Counted from the stretch's first letter, positions 1 to 9,520 are shown. The stretch: DNA of 64,000 nucleotides from Sceloporus undulatus (GCF_019175285.1 NC_056527.1:50128192-50192191); one strand, 5' to 3'. The notes: generated by a model not told the origin, from the letters alone. Translations and numbers: made by a program.

Positions 1-49
1 AAGTGTTAACCAAACTGGCAGATGCTCCATCCCTCTAAATCAGCCATTC

Positions 50-183
50 TCATACTCTGGGCCTCCAGATTGTTTTTTTTTGGGACTACAATTCCCAGAA
101 GCTTCAGCCAGTTTGGTCAATAATTTGGGATTCTGGGAGCTGAAGTCCAAAATACCTAGAAGGCTAGAGTTTGGCAACCAGTG
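50..183. mobile_element. Palindromic hAT-like MITE, degraded
   Basis: Two short arms face each other: GGGACTACAATTCCCAGAAG on the left, and GGGAGCTGAAGTCCAAAAT followed by a GAGTTTGGCAACC end on the right. This is the common reptile MITE type whose core reads as a hairpin of 'ACTACAACTCCCA'. No target-site duplication is visible. It carries no coding sequence. Confidence 0.55.
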
Positions 184-239
184 CTCTAAATACTCAACAT
201 TTCCTCTCAAAAAACAACAACAACAACCATGTAAAGCAG

Positions 240-405
240 TACACACTGCCTGTTCTTGTGTGTGTGGTGTTTGGAGTGTGGTGGAGTCTACTTCTTTGGA
301 GGTTTTTAAAGAAGCTGGATGGCCATAATTGGGGTGCTTTGATTGAGAGTTCCTGCATGGCAAAAGGGGGTTGGACTGGATAGTCCTTGTGGTCTTTTAC
401 AGCTT
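240..405 (+). mobile_element. CR1-type LINE 3' end fragment
   Basis: The stretch reads GTGGAGTCTACTTCTTTGG, then GAAGCTGGATGGCCAT, then GGTTGGACTGGATAGTCCTT. This is the typical 3' untranslated end of amniote CR1 LINEs. It is strongly 5' truncated and carries no reverse transcriptase. Confidence 0.65.
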
Positions 406-414
406 AATTTGGAA

Positions 415-545
415 CTCCTGCCCAGCCTTGGAAAGCCATTGGGAGAACTTGGGCAGGTCTGAGCCTCAGAGGAAGGCAAAGGTACCCCTCCCTGGTAAAA
501 CCCTGCCAAGAAAACCCCATGATAGGCTCTGAAGGCACAGAGGGA
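415..545 (+). mobile_element. Sauria-type SINE fragment
   Basis: It contains GCCTCAGAGGAAGGCAAAGG and CCAAGAAAACCCCATGATAG followed by CTGAAGGCACA. These are the body and tail of the squamate tRNA-derived SINE. The tRNA-like head is missing. It lies directly upstream of the CpG-rich CMC1 promoter candidate. Confidence 0.6.
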
Positions 546-559
546 CAACATTTCCAGCG

Positions 560-735
560 AGGCTGGATCCTGCCCAGAGGGGCGGGCGCCATTTTATGAG
601 GAGGCAGAGAGAGAGAGAATAACGTAGCAGTGATGATGATGGCATTGGCAGCAACACTGGCGGGTTGTTGTGAGCATGCGCGCGCATGCGCGGTGGCTCC
701 GTCGGAAATGGTGGACTCCAGAGAAGAGAGTGGAA
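560..735 (+). promoter_or_regulatory. CMC1: Probable CMC1 CpG-rich promoter with SP1, YY1 and NRF1 motifs
   Basis: This unique segment between repeats carries about a dozen CpGs, while the surrounding DNA is CpG-poor. An SP1-like GGGGCGGGC lies at 579-587. A YY1-like GGCGCCATTTT lies at about 585-595. A full match to the NRF1 consensus, CGCGCATGCGCG, lies at 681-692, and an ETS-like CGGAAAT follows near 704. NRF1 and YY1 are known drivers of nuclear genes for mitochondrial proteins, which fits CMC1. The role is inferred; transcription start data would settle it. An alternative is a chance CpG-rich remnant of a GC-rich MITE, but I see no inverted ends here. Confidence 0.55.
639..669 (+). CDS. 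CMC1: CMC1 exon 1 (coding part, tentative)
   Basis: The reading ATG GCA TTG GCA GCA ACA CTG GCG GGT TGT T gives MALAATLAGC and ends at a GTGAGC donor (670). It leaves one base in hand, exactly the phase exon 2 needs, since exon 2 starts with two bases and then GAA. Human CMC1 also begins MAL and splits here in the same phase. Two further in-frame ATGs precede it (633, 636); I chose the third because ATGG is the better context and gives the MAL start. A second possible donor (G at 663, then GTTGTT) would shorten the product by two residues. The product is 3-5 residues longer than the human N-terminus, so the boundary is uncertain. The CpG-rich setting and NRF1 motif support a first exon here. 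Confidence 0.42.
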
Positions 736-856
736 ACCCTCTTGGAAGTGCGGGTGCTCTTCAGTAACTGGCTTTTGGGCGGAAGGGACTCCTTGGCAGG
801 GATTATTTGTTTCATATATACATAATTGTCATTATTTGTTGCATCCACATTGGAGG

Positions 857-1016
857 AATAAACCGGTTTGGTAGCGCTCTAACTCATTGTCTGGTTCTTT
901 GCTATGAAATTCTGGGAGTTGGAGTTTGTTGTGGGGACCCACAACAAACTCCAACTCCCAGAATTCCATAGCAAAGAGCCAGACAAAGAGTTAAAGTGGT
1001 GCCAAACCGGGTTATT
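857..1016. mobile_element. Near-perfect palindromic MITE
   Basis: Two arms of about 80 bases meet with almost no loop. The centre reads TTTGTTGTGGG, then GA, then CCCACAACAAA. The outer ends are AATAAACCGG and its counterpart CCGGGTTATT. The body (TTAAAGTGGTGCCAAACC, TCCCAGAATTCCATAG) is that of the abundant hAT-like hairpin MITE found across this intron. It is non-autonomous and runs into the next copy. Confidence 0.75.
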
Positions 1017-1195
1017 AACTGCCCTGGCTCAATGCTAGGGAATCCTGGGAAGTGTACTTTCGTGAGACATTGAACCTTTCTCTGTCAGAGAGCTCTGGTG
1101 CCACAATAAACTACAACTCCCAGGATTCCCTAGCACTCAGCCAGGGCAATTAAAGCGGTCTCAAACTGGATTGTTTCTGCAGTGTGTATTGGGCC
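1017..1195. mobile_element. hAT-like hairpin MITE
   Basis: It runs from ACTGCCCTGGCTCAATGC through CTGTCAGAGAGCTCTGGTGC to TTATTGTTTC-type ends (GGATTGTTTCTGCAGTGTG). The two halves are imperfect reverse complements, with 'CTCAATGCTAGGGAATCC' mirrored by GGATTCCCTAGCACTCAG. It carries no gene. Confidence 0.7.
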
Positions 1196-1204
1196 TCACC
1201 CACT

Positions 1205-1500
1205 CTAAAATCCAAAACACACTGCAGAAACAATCCAGTTTGACACTGTTTTAACTGCCCTAGCTCAATGCTATGGAATCCTGGGAATTGTAGTTTATTG
1301 TGGCACCAGAGCTCTCTGATAGAGGAAGGCTAAATGTCTCACAAAGCCACAGTTCCCAGGATTCACTGGCACTGAGCCAGGGCACTTTAAAGCCGTCTGA
1401 AACTGGATTATTTCTGCAGTGTGCGCTTGGGACCTTTGAACTACTATGGCAGTTAAAGTGGTGTCAAACTGGATTATTTCTGTAGTGTGTTTTGGGCCTG
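1205..1500. mobile_element. hAT-like hairpin MITE plus adjoining half copy
   Basis: A full copy begins AAAACACACTGCAGAAACAA and closes GGATTATTTCTGCAGTGTGC near 1425. A second closing arm (GGCAGTTAAAGTGGTGTCAA, then TTTCTGTAGTGTGTTTTGGG) follows to about 1500. This suggests a half copy or a tandem insertion. Confidence 0.7.
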
Positions 1501-1694
1501 AGACCCTTCTGAATACTAAGGAAATTGGGGTTATATATGCCCCCCCTTCCTGTGTAGAGTTGCCATACTTGCCAAGAATTACACATGCTTGGAGGTTTTG
1601 TTCCTTTGGTCATCAGAAAACAAGAGGGGTGACTTCACCATCTGCTTGTTTTATTTGAAGTGTATGTGGATCATGGGTAAGTGAATAGATACAG

Positions 1695-2056
1695 CAGGGG
1701 TAGGCAACCTGCGGCCCGCGGGCCAGATGCGGCCCGACAAGGTCTTGGGACCGGCCCCAGCCTGGTCCTGCCGCCGATTGCCACCGGGGCCTTTGGGGGC
1801 AATTGTCTATAGAAGCCTCAGAAACATGCATTTATATTAAAAATTTTTTTTAAATGAGCAAATTTTTTCGCATGTCCTCCATTTTTTTAAAAAAAAGTGT
1901 CTTCCATTTGAAAATTTTGTCCTACATTTGTCCTGGTTTATTTATATATTTAATTTTTTTTAAAAATTATTTAATTATTTATTTTTTGGCTTCGGCCCCC
2001 CAGTTGTCTGAGGGACAGCAACCCGGCCCTCGGATCAAAAAGGTTGCCTACCCCTG
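1695..2056. mobile_element. hAT MITE with perfect 8-bp target duplication
   Basis: The terminal inverted repeats are CAGGGGTAGGCAACC at the left and GGTTGCCTACCCCTG at the right. AGATACAG stands on both sides (1687-1694 and 2057-2064), an 8-bp duplication typical of hAT insertions. The inner part is AT-rich with no transposase, and the CGGCCC motifs near the ends fit the known 'GGCCCGCGGGCC' hAT group. Intact ends and an exact duplication point to a fairly recent insertion. Confidence 0.88.
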
Positions 2057-2151
2057 AGATACAGGAACACAAGAAACTGCTCTATTGAGTCAGACTCTTG
2101 TTCATCAGGACCAATATTAGCTGCTCTGAATGACAGCGGCTCTCCAGGATT

Positions 2152-2350
2152 TTTGTTGTAGCCTTCAAGTCATTTCCAAGTTACAGCGACCGTAAGGCGA
2201 ACCTAACTTGGGGTTTTCTTGGCAAGGTTTGTTCAGAGGGGCTTTTCCTTCTCTCTGAGACAGAGAGTGTGTGAGTTGATTAAAGTCACCAAGGGTGGGT
2301 TCACCCAATGGCTGAATGGGAATTCAAACCCTGGTGTCCAGAGTCATAGG
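2152..2350 (-). mobile_element. Sauria-type SINE, antisense
   Basis: On the + strand it begins TTTTGTTGTAGCCTTCAAGT (the Bov-B-like tail reversed), continues GGGGTTTTCTTGGCAAGG, and ends CCCTGGTGTCCAGAGTC (the tRNA-like B box reversed). It abuts a hairpin MITE directly. Confidence 0.75.
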
Positions 2351-2573
2351 TCCGAAACACACTGAAGAAATAATTCAGTTTGAGACCGCTTTAACTGCTC
2401 TTGGCTCAGTGCTAGGGAATCATGGGAACTGTAGTTTATAGTGGCACCAAAGCTCTCTGATAGAGAATACTAAATGTCTTACAAAACTACAGTTCTCAAT
2501 ATTCTGTAGCATTGAGCCAGGGCAGTTAAAGCAGTCTCAAATGGGATTATTTCTGCAATGTGTTTTGGACCAT
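2351..2573. mobile_element. hAT-like hairpin MITE
   Basis: It runs from GAAACACACTGAAGAAATAA to GGGATTATTTCTGCAATGTG and TTTTGGACC. The mirrored core is GTGGCACCAAAGCTCTCTGA. It is a non-coding member of the family that fills intron 1. Confidence 0.72.
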
Positions 2574-2736
2574 AGTCTAACACTCAAGCCATTGTATATA
2601 ACGGTACTTGAGCATCCATGGATTTTGGTGTCCACCAGGAAACCAAACACCAGTGAATATCAAGGTCCCACTGTACTAGCTATGTGTGCTCAGCTTCCAA
2701 AACCATATGAGATCAAAGACCTGATTAACACTAGAA

Positions 2737-3153
2737 AATTATAGCGCTTTGGTTCCACTTTGACTGCCATGGCTCTATATTGTGGTATCCTGGGATTTGT
2801 AGTTTGGGGAGGAATTAGAGTTCTCAGGCCGAGGATGCTAAATTGTTGTTGTAGCTGTGTGCTTTCAAGTCGTTTCTGACTTATGGCGACTTGGTGGGTT
2901 TCCATGGCCAAGCAGGGAATCAAACCCTTATCTCCAGAGTCAAAATCCAGTGCTCAAACCACTATACCACCCTGTTTCTCAGATTCTAAATACCTTTCCC
3001 TGAACTGCAAATTCTGTCTGTTGTGGCACTAGAGCTCACAGACAGAGAAGGCTAAATGTCTCACAAAATGACAATTACCAGAAATGCATAGCGTTGAACC
3101 ATGGCAATTAAAGTGGTGTCAAACTGGATTATTTCTGCAGTGCGGATGCAGCC
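2737..3153. mobile_element. hAT-like hairpin MITE split by a SINE
   Basis: The left arm (TGCCATGGCTCTATATTGTG, GGGATTTGTAGTTTGGGG) and right arm (ACCATGGCAATTAAAGTGG, TTATTTCTGCAGTGCGG) are those of the hairpin MITE. A Sauria-type SINE (2844-2981) sits in the middle, so the MITE is the older insertion. Confidence 0.7.
2844..2981 (-). mobile_element. Sauria-type SINE inserted in a MITE
   Basis: It starts TGTTGTTGTAGCTGTGTGCT with GTCGTTTCTGACTTATGGCG (the Bov-B-like tail reversed) and ends AAACCACTATACCACCCTG. It is flanked by GATGCTAAAT (2834-2843) and GATTCTAAAT (2982-2991), an imperfect 10-bp target duplication. The middle is deleted relative to full copies. Confidence 0.75.
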
Positions 3154-3202
3154 TTGGTCAGATTTGCAAGTAACATATGGCAGTGCAATATTAAGTTCAT
3201 GT

Positions 3203-3452
3203 AATAATAATAATAATAATTTGTTTTATTTATATACCGCTATTCCAAAGATCATAGCGGTGAACAGCAAGTAAGCTAATTAGCAAGTAAGCTAATTTGC
3301 CCCCAACAGTCTGGGTACTCATTTTAGCGACCTCGGAAGGATGCAAGCCTGAGTCGAGCTTGGGCCCTTTTGCTGGTCTTGAACTCGCAACCTTGTGGTT
3401 TTGAGTGAATGGCTGCAGTACAAGCATTTAACCACTGTGCCACCAGGGCTCC
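3203..3452 (-). mobile_element. tRNA-derived SINE with CR1/L2-like tail, antisense
   Basis: Read on the minus strand it begins GGAGCCCTGGTGGCACAGTG, has GGTTGCGAGTTCAAGACC as a B-box-like segment, and ends TATATAAATAAAACAAAT followed by an ATT run. The head is tRNA-like and the tail is shared with CR1/L2 LINEs, the presumed source of its reverse transcriptase. A second, older copy lies at 43988-44219. Confidence 0.8.
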
Positions 3453-3497
3453 GCATCCACACTGCAAAAATAATGCAGGCCGCATTATGTAGGCCAC

Positions 3498-3672
3498 ATC
3501 CACACTGCAGAAATAATGTAGTTAGATACCACTTTAATTGCGAGGGTTGTGGCACCATAACTCTGAAAGAGGAAGCTAAATTTCTCTCAACTACGAATCT
3601 CAGAATTCCATAGCATTGAGACATAGCCTTTAAATAAGTGTGCATTATTTCTGTAGTTCGGATGCAGTCATA
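3498..3672. mobile_element. hAT-like hairpin MITE
   Basis: The ends are CCACACTGCAGAAATAATGT and GCATTATTTCTGTAGTTCGG. The inner part is GTTGTGGCACCATAACTCTG. It is shortened relative to other copies. A fragment of another end (CATCCACACTGCAAAAATAA) lies just upstream at 3453-3480. Confidence 0.62.
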
Positions 3673-3804
3673 ATCTGTATTTACTGTACCTTCTTTTCAT
3701 TGAATCAATATCTTCTTAGTATGGGAGTATGTAAGCTTTTAGACAACCTTGTTTGGCAGTATGATAAGGAGCTGGGTGTAACTCACAAATTATGTGTGCT
3801 TACA

Positions 3805-3957
3805 TCAGCAAACTGGGAACTGTAGTCTGACAGAAAGCTAAATGTCTCACAAAACTACAGTTCCCAGAATTCCCTAGGATTGAGCCAGGACATTTAAAGT
3901 GGTTTCAAAGTAGATACAGTATTTCTGCAGTGTCTTTTGGACCTCAGTACGAAATTC
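3805..3957. mobile_element. hAT-like hairpin MITE, 5' deleted
   Basis: The segment GGGAACTGTAGTCTGACAGA, then AACTACAGTTCCCAGAATTC, then ATTTCTGCAGTGTCTTTTGG matches the right half of the intron 1 hairpin family. Confidence 0.6.
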
Positions 3958-3959
3958 AA

Positions 3960-4042
3960 TTGTGGTTTAATGTTTTAGATTGGCAGGGAACTGTCTAATT
4001 AACAATTTGTAAGCTGCTCTAAGAGCATTTCTAAAGAGTGGG

Positions 4043-4084
<42 letters not shown>
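3960..4084 (+). repeat. CR1/L2 tail and (AAT)n microsatellite
   Basis: GTAAGCTGCTCTAAGAGC, then GAGTGGGATAATAATAATAA, is the usual 3' tail of a CR1/L2 LINE, followed by about 14 AAT units (4043-4084). Confidence 0.6.
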
Positions 4085-4085
<1 letters not shown>

Positions 4086-4974
4086 ATGGTGTTTGAAGCT
4101 GGTTTCAAAACACTGATAAACAGCAAAACCTGGCTAGCATTACCCTTGGTTAAGGTGAATGCAGACACAGGTTTTTATCACAACTAACATGGGCTTTAGA
4201 AATTGCCAATTGAGAATGGAGAAAGTGTTTGATCCCATGGTCTGCTTTCAAGGCTTCCCTCTGTCTGCTGAACCATACAATGGCACAGTGTTGACCACAC
4301 TCTTTTCATCCTGATTCTAGATGCATGTTTTATGTTCATCACTTAGCTCTCGTGTTTATTTGTTTTGTTTTCCTCCCTACTACAACAGTATCGTATAGAT
4401 GGGTGCAAACCTTCTGTTTCATGTTTTCACCTTTCCTATAAAAACACTTCTTTATTTTAAGGTGCTCTATATTGCCAGGTTCTTTCAAGGCACATTCTCA
4501 CCTGTGGCTAGTGATGTGCTAATAAGTGTATGACTGATATATGGTTGTCAGAGATCTTTCTCCTGGGACCGTTCTTTCTAGCTGCAATATGTGCTAAAGC
4601 TGTGTGTTTGGTTTGGACAATGCTAAACTCCTTAAGTGACTGCCATTGCCACTTCATTTTTTGCTGTTGTGTATACCTCTGTTTGGAGGTTACATCAAAT
4701 GTGGAGGTGATGTTTCTATGACTGTAACCTTTACAGAGCTAAAAGACATTTGTGGCTTTAAGAAATTATTTTATAAATCAAAATGCTTAGCAATCTCAAA
4801 AGCTCCAGTAGGTAATCTTTTATAAATGCCACAATTGGATTGGATAAACCAATGTAGCCATGGCTCAATATCCCCTTTCACTTTCCTTTGATGCTGCTTT
4901 GTTCCTGTGTGATTGGCTTTGGCAAAATATATCCAAAAATGTTATTCTTCAGTTTTCCTGAGTGTGCACTCTGC
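4085..4974. other. CMC1 intron 1 DNA, nothing recognised
   Basis: This is AT-rich unique-looking DNA. Short open frames occur by chance but have no splice context or family resemblance that I can see. Confidence 0.5.
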
Positions 4975-5410
4975 ACTTTTTCTTTGATTATAGGGATCTT
5001 GTATTCCTTTCTATGTATGGTTATGAAAACTGAACAATGGGGAAAGCTAATGGGAAGAAAATGAATTCATTTGAGATATGGTGCTGAAGGAAAGTTCTGT
5101 AGATACTGCAGATTGCTGTAAATGGGTCTTAGAGCAAGTCATACTCTCCCTAGAAGCAAAGATAATTAAACCGAGGCTGTCATACTTTGGCCATATAATG
5201 AGAAGACTTGACTCAAAAGACAATAATATTTAGCAAAGTAGAAGTCAGTAGGAAAGGAGGAAGACTGCATTCCAGATGGGAAGACTCAGCAAAAGAATCC
5301 ATGGCCCTGAGTCTGCAAGACTGAGCAGGGCTGTTGAGGACACGGTGACTTGGAGATCTCTCATTCATAGGGTTGCCATAAGCTGAAGTTGACTTGACAG
5401 CAGTTCACAG
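4975..5410 (+). mobile_element. Bov-B (RTE) LINE 3' end fragment
   Basis: Translating around small frame breaks gives YGYENWT, NSFEIWCW, LSYFGHIMRR, GRPHSRWEDS and LSRAVED. This is the C-terminal part of the Bov-B reverse transcriptase, and the 3' tail reads GTTGCCATAAGCTGAAGTTG. It is 5' truncated and degenerate. Bov-B LINEs are presumed to supply the machinery for the Sauria SINEs nearby, which share this tail. Confidence 0.8.
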
Positions 5411-5959
5411 CAACAAACACTTTACTGTAAACTACTGGCAGAGCCTTCTGTGACCGATATGTTAATGACCTGGCAATGACCTATATGTTAATAGCTATCG
5501 TATCCTCTACATTATAGATTCTTAAGTAGTTAAAATAGCACCATTATCAGTAGGCTTTAAGGGAGCTCCAAACTTTTCATAGCTAAATAAATAAATGTAA
5601 AATGAAAAAAAATCATTAAAAAAACCCAACCAAATGTCCAAACACTTCAATGAGGAATGAGCATACACATTGGACACAAAATATTTATGGCTTGCTTGAG
5701 AAGGGGAACCCCCAAATGTGGGTTGTACGCACTGAATAGAATGGTGTACTCAGGGGAAGTATGTTTGGTTGCCTTCAATTCTGAGCAGCAGTATTTGGTA
5801 CGGAACAGATAGCATTAGTATTCGATTGGGAAGGAAGGTAGCTGTTTTGGATAATCTGGATCCAGGCTATCTGAAGGACTGTGTTCTTCCCCACTGGGCT
5901 CTGAAATCTTCAGGAGAAGCCCTACTTTCATTCTAACCACTGCCTGAGGCATGCTGGGG

Positions 5960-6122
5960 TTTTCTTAAGCAAGGAATACTCACAGGCAGTGTTGCCAGTT
6001 CCCTCCTCTGGAATATAGCCCTTAGCACCTGATATTCGTTGGTAGCCTCCCATCCAAGTACTAATCAGGGCTGACCCTGCTTAGCTTCCAAGATCAGATA
6101 CAATGTGGTACCTTTAGGGTAT
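5960..6122 (-). mobile_element. 5S rRNA-derived SINE, antisense
   Basis: The + strand has CTCCCATCCAAGTACTAATC, then GACCCTGCTTAGCTTCCAAG and ATCAGAT. This is the reverse complement of the internal promoter region of 5S rRNA (boxes A and C). The left part (GGGGTTTTCTTAAGCAAGG, TTGCCAGTTCCCTCCTCTGG) is a non-5S SINE body, so this is a 5S-headed SINE rather than a 5S gene or plain pseudogene. Confidence 0.78.
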
Positions 6123-6129
6123 TTAAGGA

Positions 6130-6262
6130 TAGCACGTGTTTAATTGTGCTTTAATATTGTCCCTTATTATTTTATCAGTACCTTTTTAGTTAATCTTGTG
6201 AGCCTCCTTATGTCTTAGTTTCATGAGAAAGGTGGGATGCAAATAAAATATATACAAATAAG
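6130..6262 (+). mobile_element. CR1-type LINE tail
   Basis: TTGTGAGCCTCCTTATGTC, then GAGAAAGGTGGGATGCAAAT and AAAATATATAC, resembles the CR1 3' tail ('GAGAAAGGCGGGATATAAAT'). It is an old fragment without a reading frame. Confidence 0.5.
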
Positions 6263-6269
6263 CCTCCTC

Positions 6270-7490
6270 TAACAGTGATTAATATCAAAATATGGGGGAA
6301 GCTAACTTTGCTTTGGCACTTGTTTGATTCAGTGCCTAACTACATGCTGTATTAAAACTGTGTCACACTTTTGGGAGAGCTTTTTAAATCTAGACTGTAG
6401 CATATGGGGAAGATTAACCCCCTTCCTTTTCCCCAGCTGTGTTCCTTGCAACTTTCCCTTTTACTCCCGCTGACTGATTTATTTTCTCTTAAGAGTTGTT
6501 GATTATTCTGTTGATTAACTGTCATTAAGTCAGATGAAATTATGTGCCATTTTATGTCATCTATTTATATGCTTGACTACTGATCTCTGTTTTCCTTTTT
6601 ATTGTTTTACGTTGGAATTACTCAGTGTACATAGTTCTGTGTATGTTCATATTTTTACATCTGTTTCACCAAATATTGAAGAACTGGTGCAGAATCTGAT
6701 TCCCAACCAATGAGAGTATAGACATCACAACTCTCTCTCTCTCTCTCTTAGCAAACATGCTTGTCAGTATTCTCATAATCCAGTACTGCTATATTGCAAG
6801 AACACATGAGCCCCAGAGCAAAATGTAAGATAACAGATTCAGCCAGTGAAAAAGGTGAAAATTGACTTCAAGGTGATGATAGAATAGTGAGAAGTTAAAG
6901 CTTTGATTTTTTTTCCCTTGGTGTTGTCATCTTTGTGTTCTCTCTTAATTTAAATTGATACCAATGTAAGGTAGCAAAATCTTAAAAGTTAAAAGTTAAG
7001 GTAAATAATAATATAGACAAGTATATAGTATTTGAAATCATTTAATACATGTGATTCTATATACAGTGTGTAACTAAAGAGCTAAAGAAATAATTTGCAG
7101 CCCATTCCGACATGTGGTTTCTCATTGGGAAATCCTGTTAAATTCAAAGGGATCTACTTGCAAGTTACACTGTTTGGATTTACACCCAGGATGCATAATT
7201 GTTATGTTCTAATAAGCCAGTCATGTGTTCCATCTGTCCTTCCCCTTGTCTTGGCTTCTTCCATCAGAATGTTCTTTGCAAGTACAAGTTGAAGTTTTCC
7301 AGAAGAAGAATCAGAATCCCTGAACATGTGCTGGATTTGGAGAAGTGCAGTAGAGACATATGAACAGAAGTGAAATGAAATGAGATTTATTATGGTCAAC
7401 GATGAGCACAGAACAGAAATGTACTCTTTACCAAACAGTGATAATGTTAATAGATACTGTAGTTGATTTGATTTGCTAAATGGATTTTTG
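6270..7490. other. CMC1 intron 1 DNA, nothing recognised
   Basis: AT-rich DNA with a short (CT)n run near 6731-6750. A 134-codon antisense frame at 7202-7606 overlaps a MITE and has no recognisable domain, so I do not call it a gene. Confidence 0.45.
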
Positions 7491-7492
7491 TA

Positions 7493-7600
7493 GAGATGGG
7501 CAATGTGTGGCCTTGTATCTGTTGTTGAAATACCCATCAGTTCTGACCAGTATAAACAATGGTGAGAAGAGAATTGCTGTCCAGCAGCATCTGGAAATTC
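7493..7600. mobile_element. hAT-like MITE ('ACTACAACTCCCAT' type)
   Basis: GATGGGCAATGTGTGGCC at the left, TGAAATACCCATCAG in the middle and TTGCTGTCCAGCAGCATCTG at the right match the common reptile MITE whose arms flank 'TGGCCAATGG'. Confidence 0.55.
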
Positions 7601-7887
7601 ACACATTGATTATCCATGCTTTAAAATAAACAGGCCCATAGTCTGTTGTGGTGATTGATCCAGCTGTGTCATTAGAATACCATGGGGCTCCTGTGGCATC
7701 ACCTTAGGTATATTCATTAGGTACATACTCTGCATATTCAGAGATAGCCCCAGTCATCTATGCCCCCATTACCTCCTGTTAAATATCTTTCTAGGCCTAG
7801 GGAACACATTTTGCAAGGTTTATAACAGCTTTGTTCATTGTCATTTAGTGTCTGTGAACAATTCAAAATGGTGGTGTTTAACCTGGG

Positions 7888-8107
7888 CTGCATTGACACT
7901 GCAGAATTAGTGCAGTTTGACATGCTTTATTTGCCATGACTCAATTCTGTGTAATTCTGGGATTTGTAGTTTCGTGAGCTATTTGGCTTTCTCTGTCAGA
8001 GCACACTGGTGCCACAACAAACTACAAATCTCAGCTTCTATAGGAAAGAACTATGGCAGTTAAAGTGATGTCATACTGCATTAATTCTGCAGTGTGGCAG
8101 CAGCCCT
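7888..8107. mobile_element. hAT-like hairpin MITE (GGGCTGCA subfamily)
   Basis: The ends are GGGCTGCATTGACACTGCAG and CTGCAGTGTGGCAGCAGCCC. The core has GTGCCACAACAAACTACAAA. The ends are cleaner than in the intron 1 cluster. Confidence 0.75.
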
Positions 8108-8504
8108 GGTTGTCTGGAGCTGATTCTGAATTACAAGTGACTAGACAATTGACTGGGTTGGTATAGGTCTGAGCATGTGCAACTAGGTTGGTGGAAACCT
8201 CCCCTATTACTGCCCCCTTAAAATACATGCAGACTGGTTAAGTAGAGTCCTTATGTTCTTGAAGGGCAGGTTTCCAGTTTCATTATATAATCCTGATTAA
8301 AGTCTGCAGTTCCAAAACTGGTCAAAGTCCAGTGAAGGGAACACAGGAAGTAATGTAAACGCCACTCTATTGGCAGGGTGGCTCTTACCTACCTGGAAGT
8401 TGCTGTGGTGTGCGGGGGGGGGGGGGTGTTGAGCTGCTGGGGACATACAGCTAACAGTATGGCCCAGAAAGGGTACAATGTTGAAACTCAATCTTGCAAA
8501 ACAT

Positions 8505-8575
8505 CTTTTTGGATTACAACTCCCACAATCCCTCGTTAAGGGATTGTGGGAATTGCAGTCCAAAAAGTCACTCTT
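8505..8575. repeat. Short palindrome, MITE core
   Basis: TTTGGATTACAACTCCCACA faces TGTGGGAATTGCAGTCCAAA with a 7-base gap, giving arms of about 27 bases. It is the hairpin core of the 'ACTACAACTCCCA' MITE type. Confidence 0.65.
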
Positions 8576-8579
8576 CCAC

Positions 8580-9520
8580 AGGAGCTATAGTCACCATGTT
8601 CCTCTAAAATACCTCCCACTCTATTAGCCATGGATCTGGTTTTGTTGTTTTCATTCCTATTAAGGTTAATGAGTGGCACGATCCTCTATGAATATTAGGG
8701 TTTTGCAAGGGAACATGGCACTTCATTTTACTAAGAAATACGAGTGCTATTCCCCGAGCACTGCACTACAATTGCTAAATTGCACACACATTGATGGTGC
8801 TGTAGAAATAAATAATAAAATAATTATTTCTAGCATTACAAATAAGTGTCTTGGAAATCTTTTCAGATATCATCAGCATCATCCATATAGTGACTTTATT
8901 GAAATGGAAACTATCCATTGTGCATGCATCGTCAACACTAAACTAACTCTTCCGTTGTCCTGAAAATTTCCAGAACTGCAGACTGATTAAGATTTTAAAA
9001 TTACTGATTCAGAGATGAATTTGCAGCCTCAGTCTCTTTTCAAATGCAGTTTAATTTCTACCTATCTGAATAATGCACCCTGATAAATTGGAGGAAATGA
9101 AGTTGAGTGCTTGAAATAATTCATTTTCTTCTAAGGGTGCCATAATATGAATATCATCTAAAATAGTCCAGAGAGAAGGAAAGATGGAGACTGGGTGACA
9201 ACTTCAGATGCTTTGGGTTCAGATCAAAATCTTTTAGTTCCTTCTTTTTCTTACTTCTCTAATAATGTTCAACAGTTTTCTGAAATAGAATGCAAAAAAC
9301 CAGGATATTTTTTTAGACATTTGTTCTTTCCAATCACTCTTGAAAGGCATCTAAAGAATATTTGTGCTAAAGGGGCTGTTTTTTTCCTGATAGGGCCATT
9401 TCAACACAAGAGTTCCACACATTGAAGAGGTAATGATATAGAAGACTGTAGTAGACAGCTATTTAGGGGGGTGCAGAGGGCAATAATATGCCTATTCTAG
9501 AAGCAGGGCTCCAATAGCGG
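8580..9520. other. CMC1 intron 1 DNA, nothing recognised
   Basis: AT-rich sequence with no repeat, exon or RNA gene that I recognise. Confidence 0.45.

Noticed and set aside
6040-6122. A 5S rRNA gene
   Set aside because: Only the middle of 5S is present, with changes, and it is joined to a SINE body.
7202-7606. A 134-codon minus-strand frame in CMC1 intron 1
   Set aside because: It overlaps a MITE at its start and has no recognisable domain.
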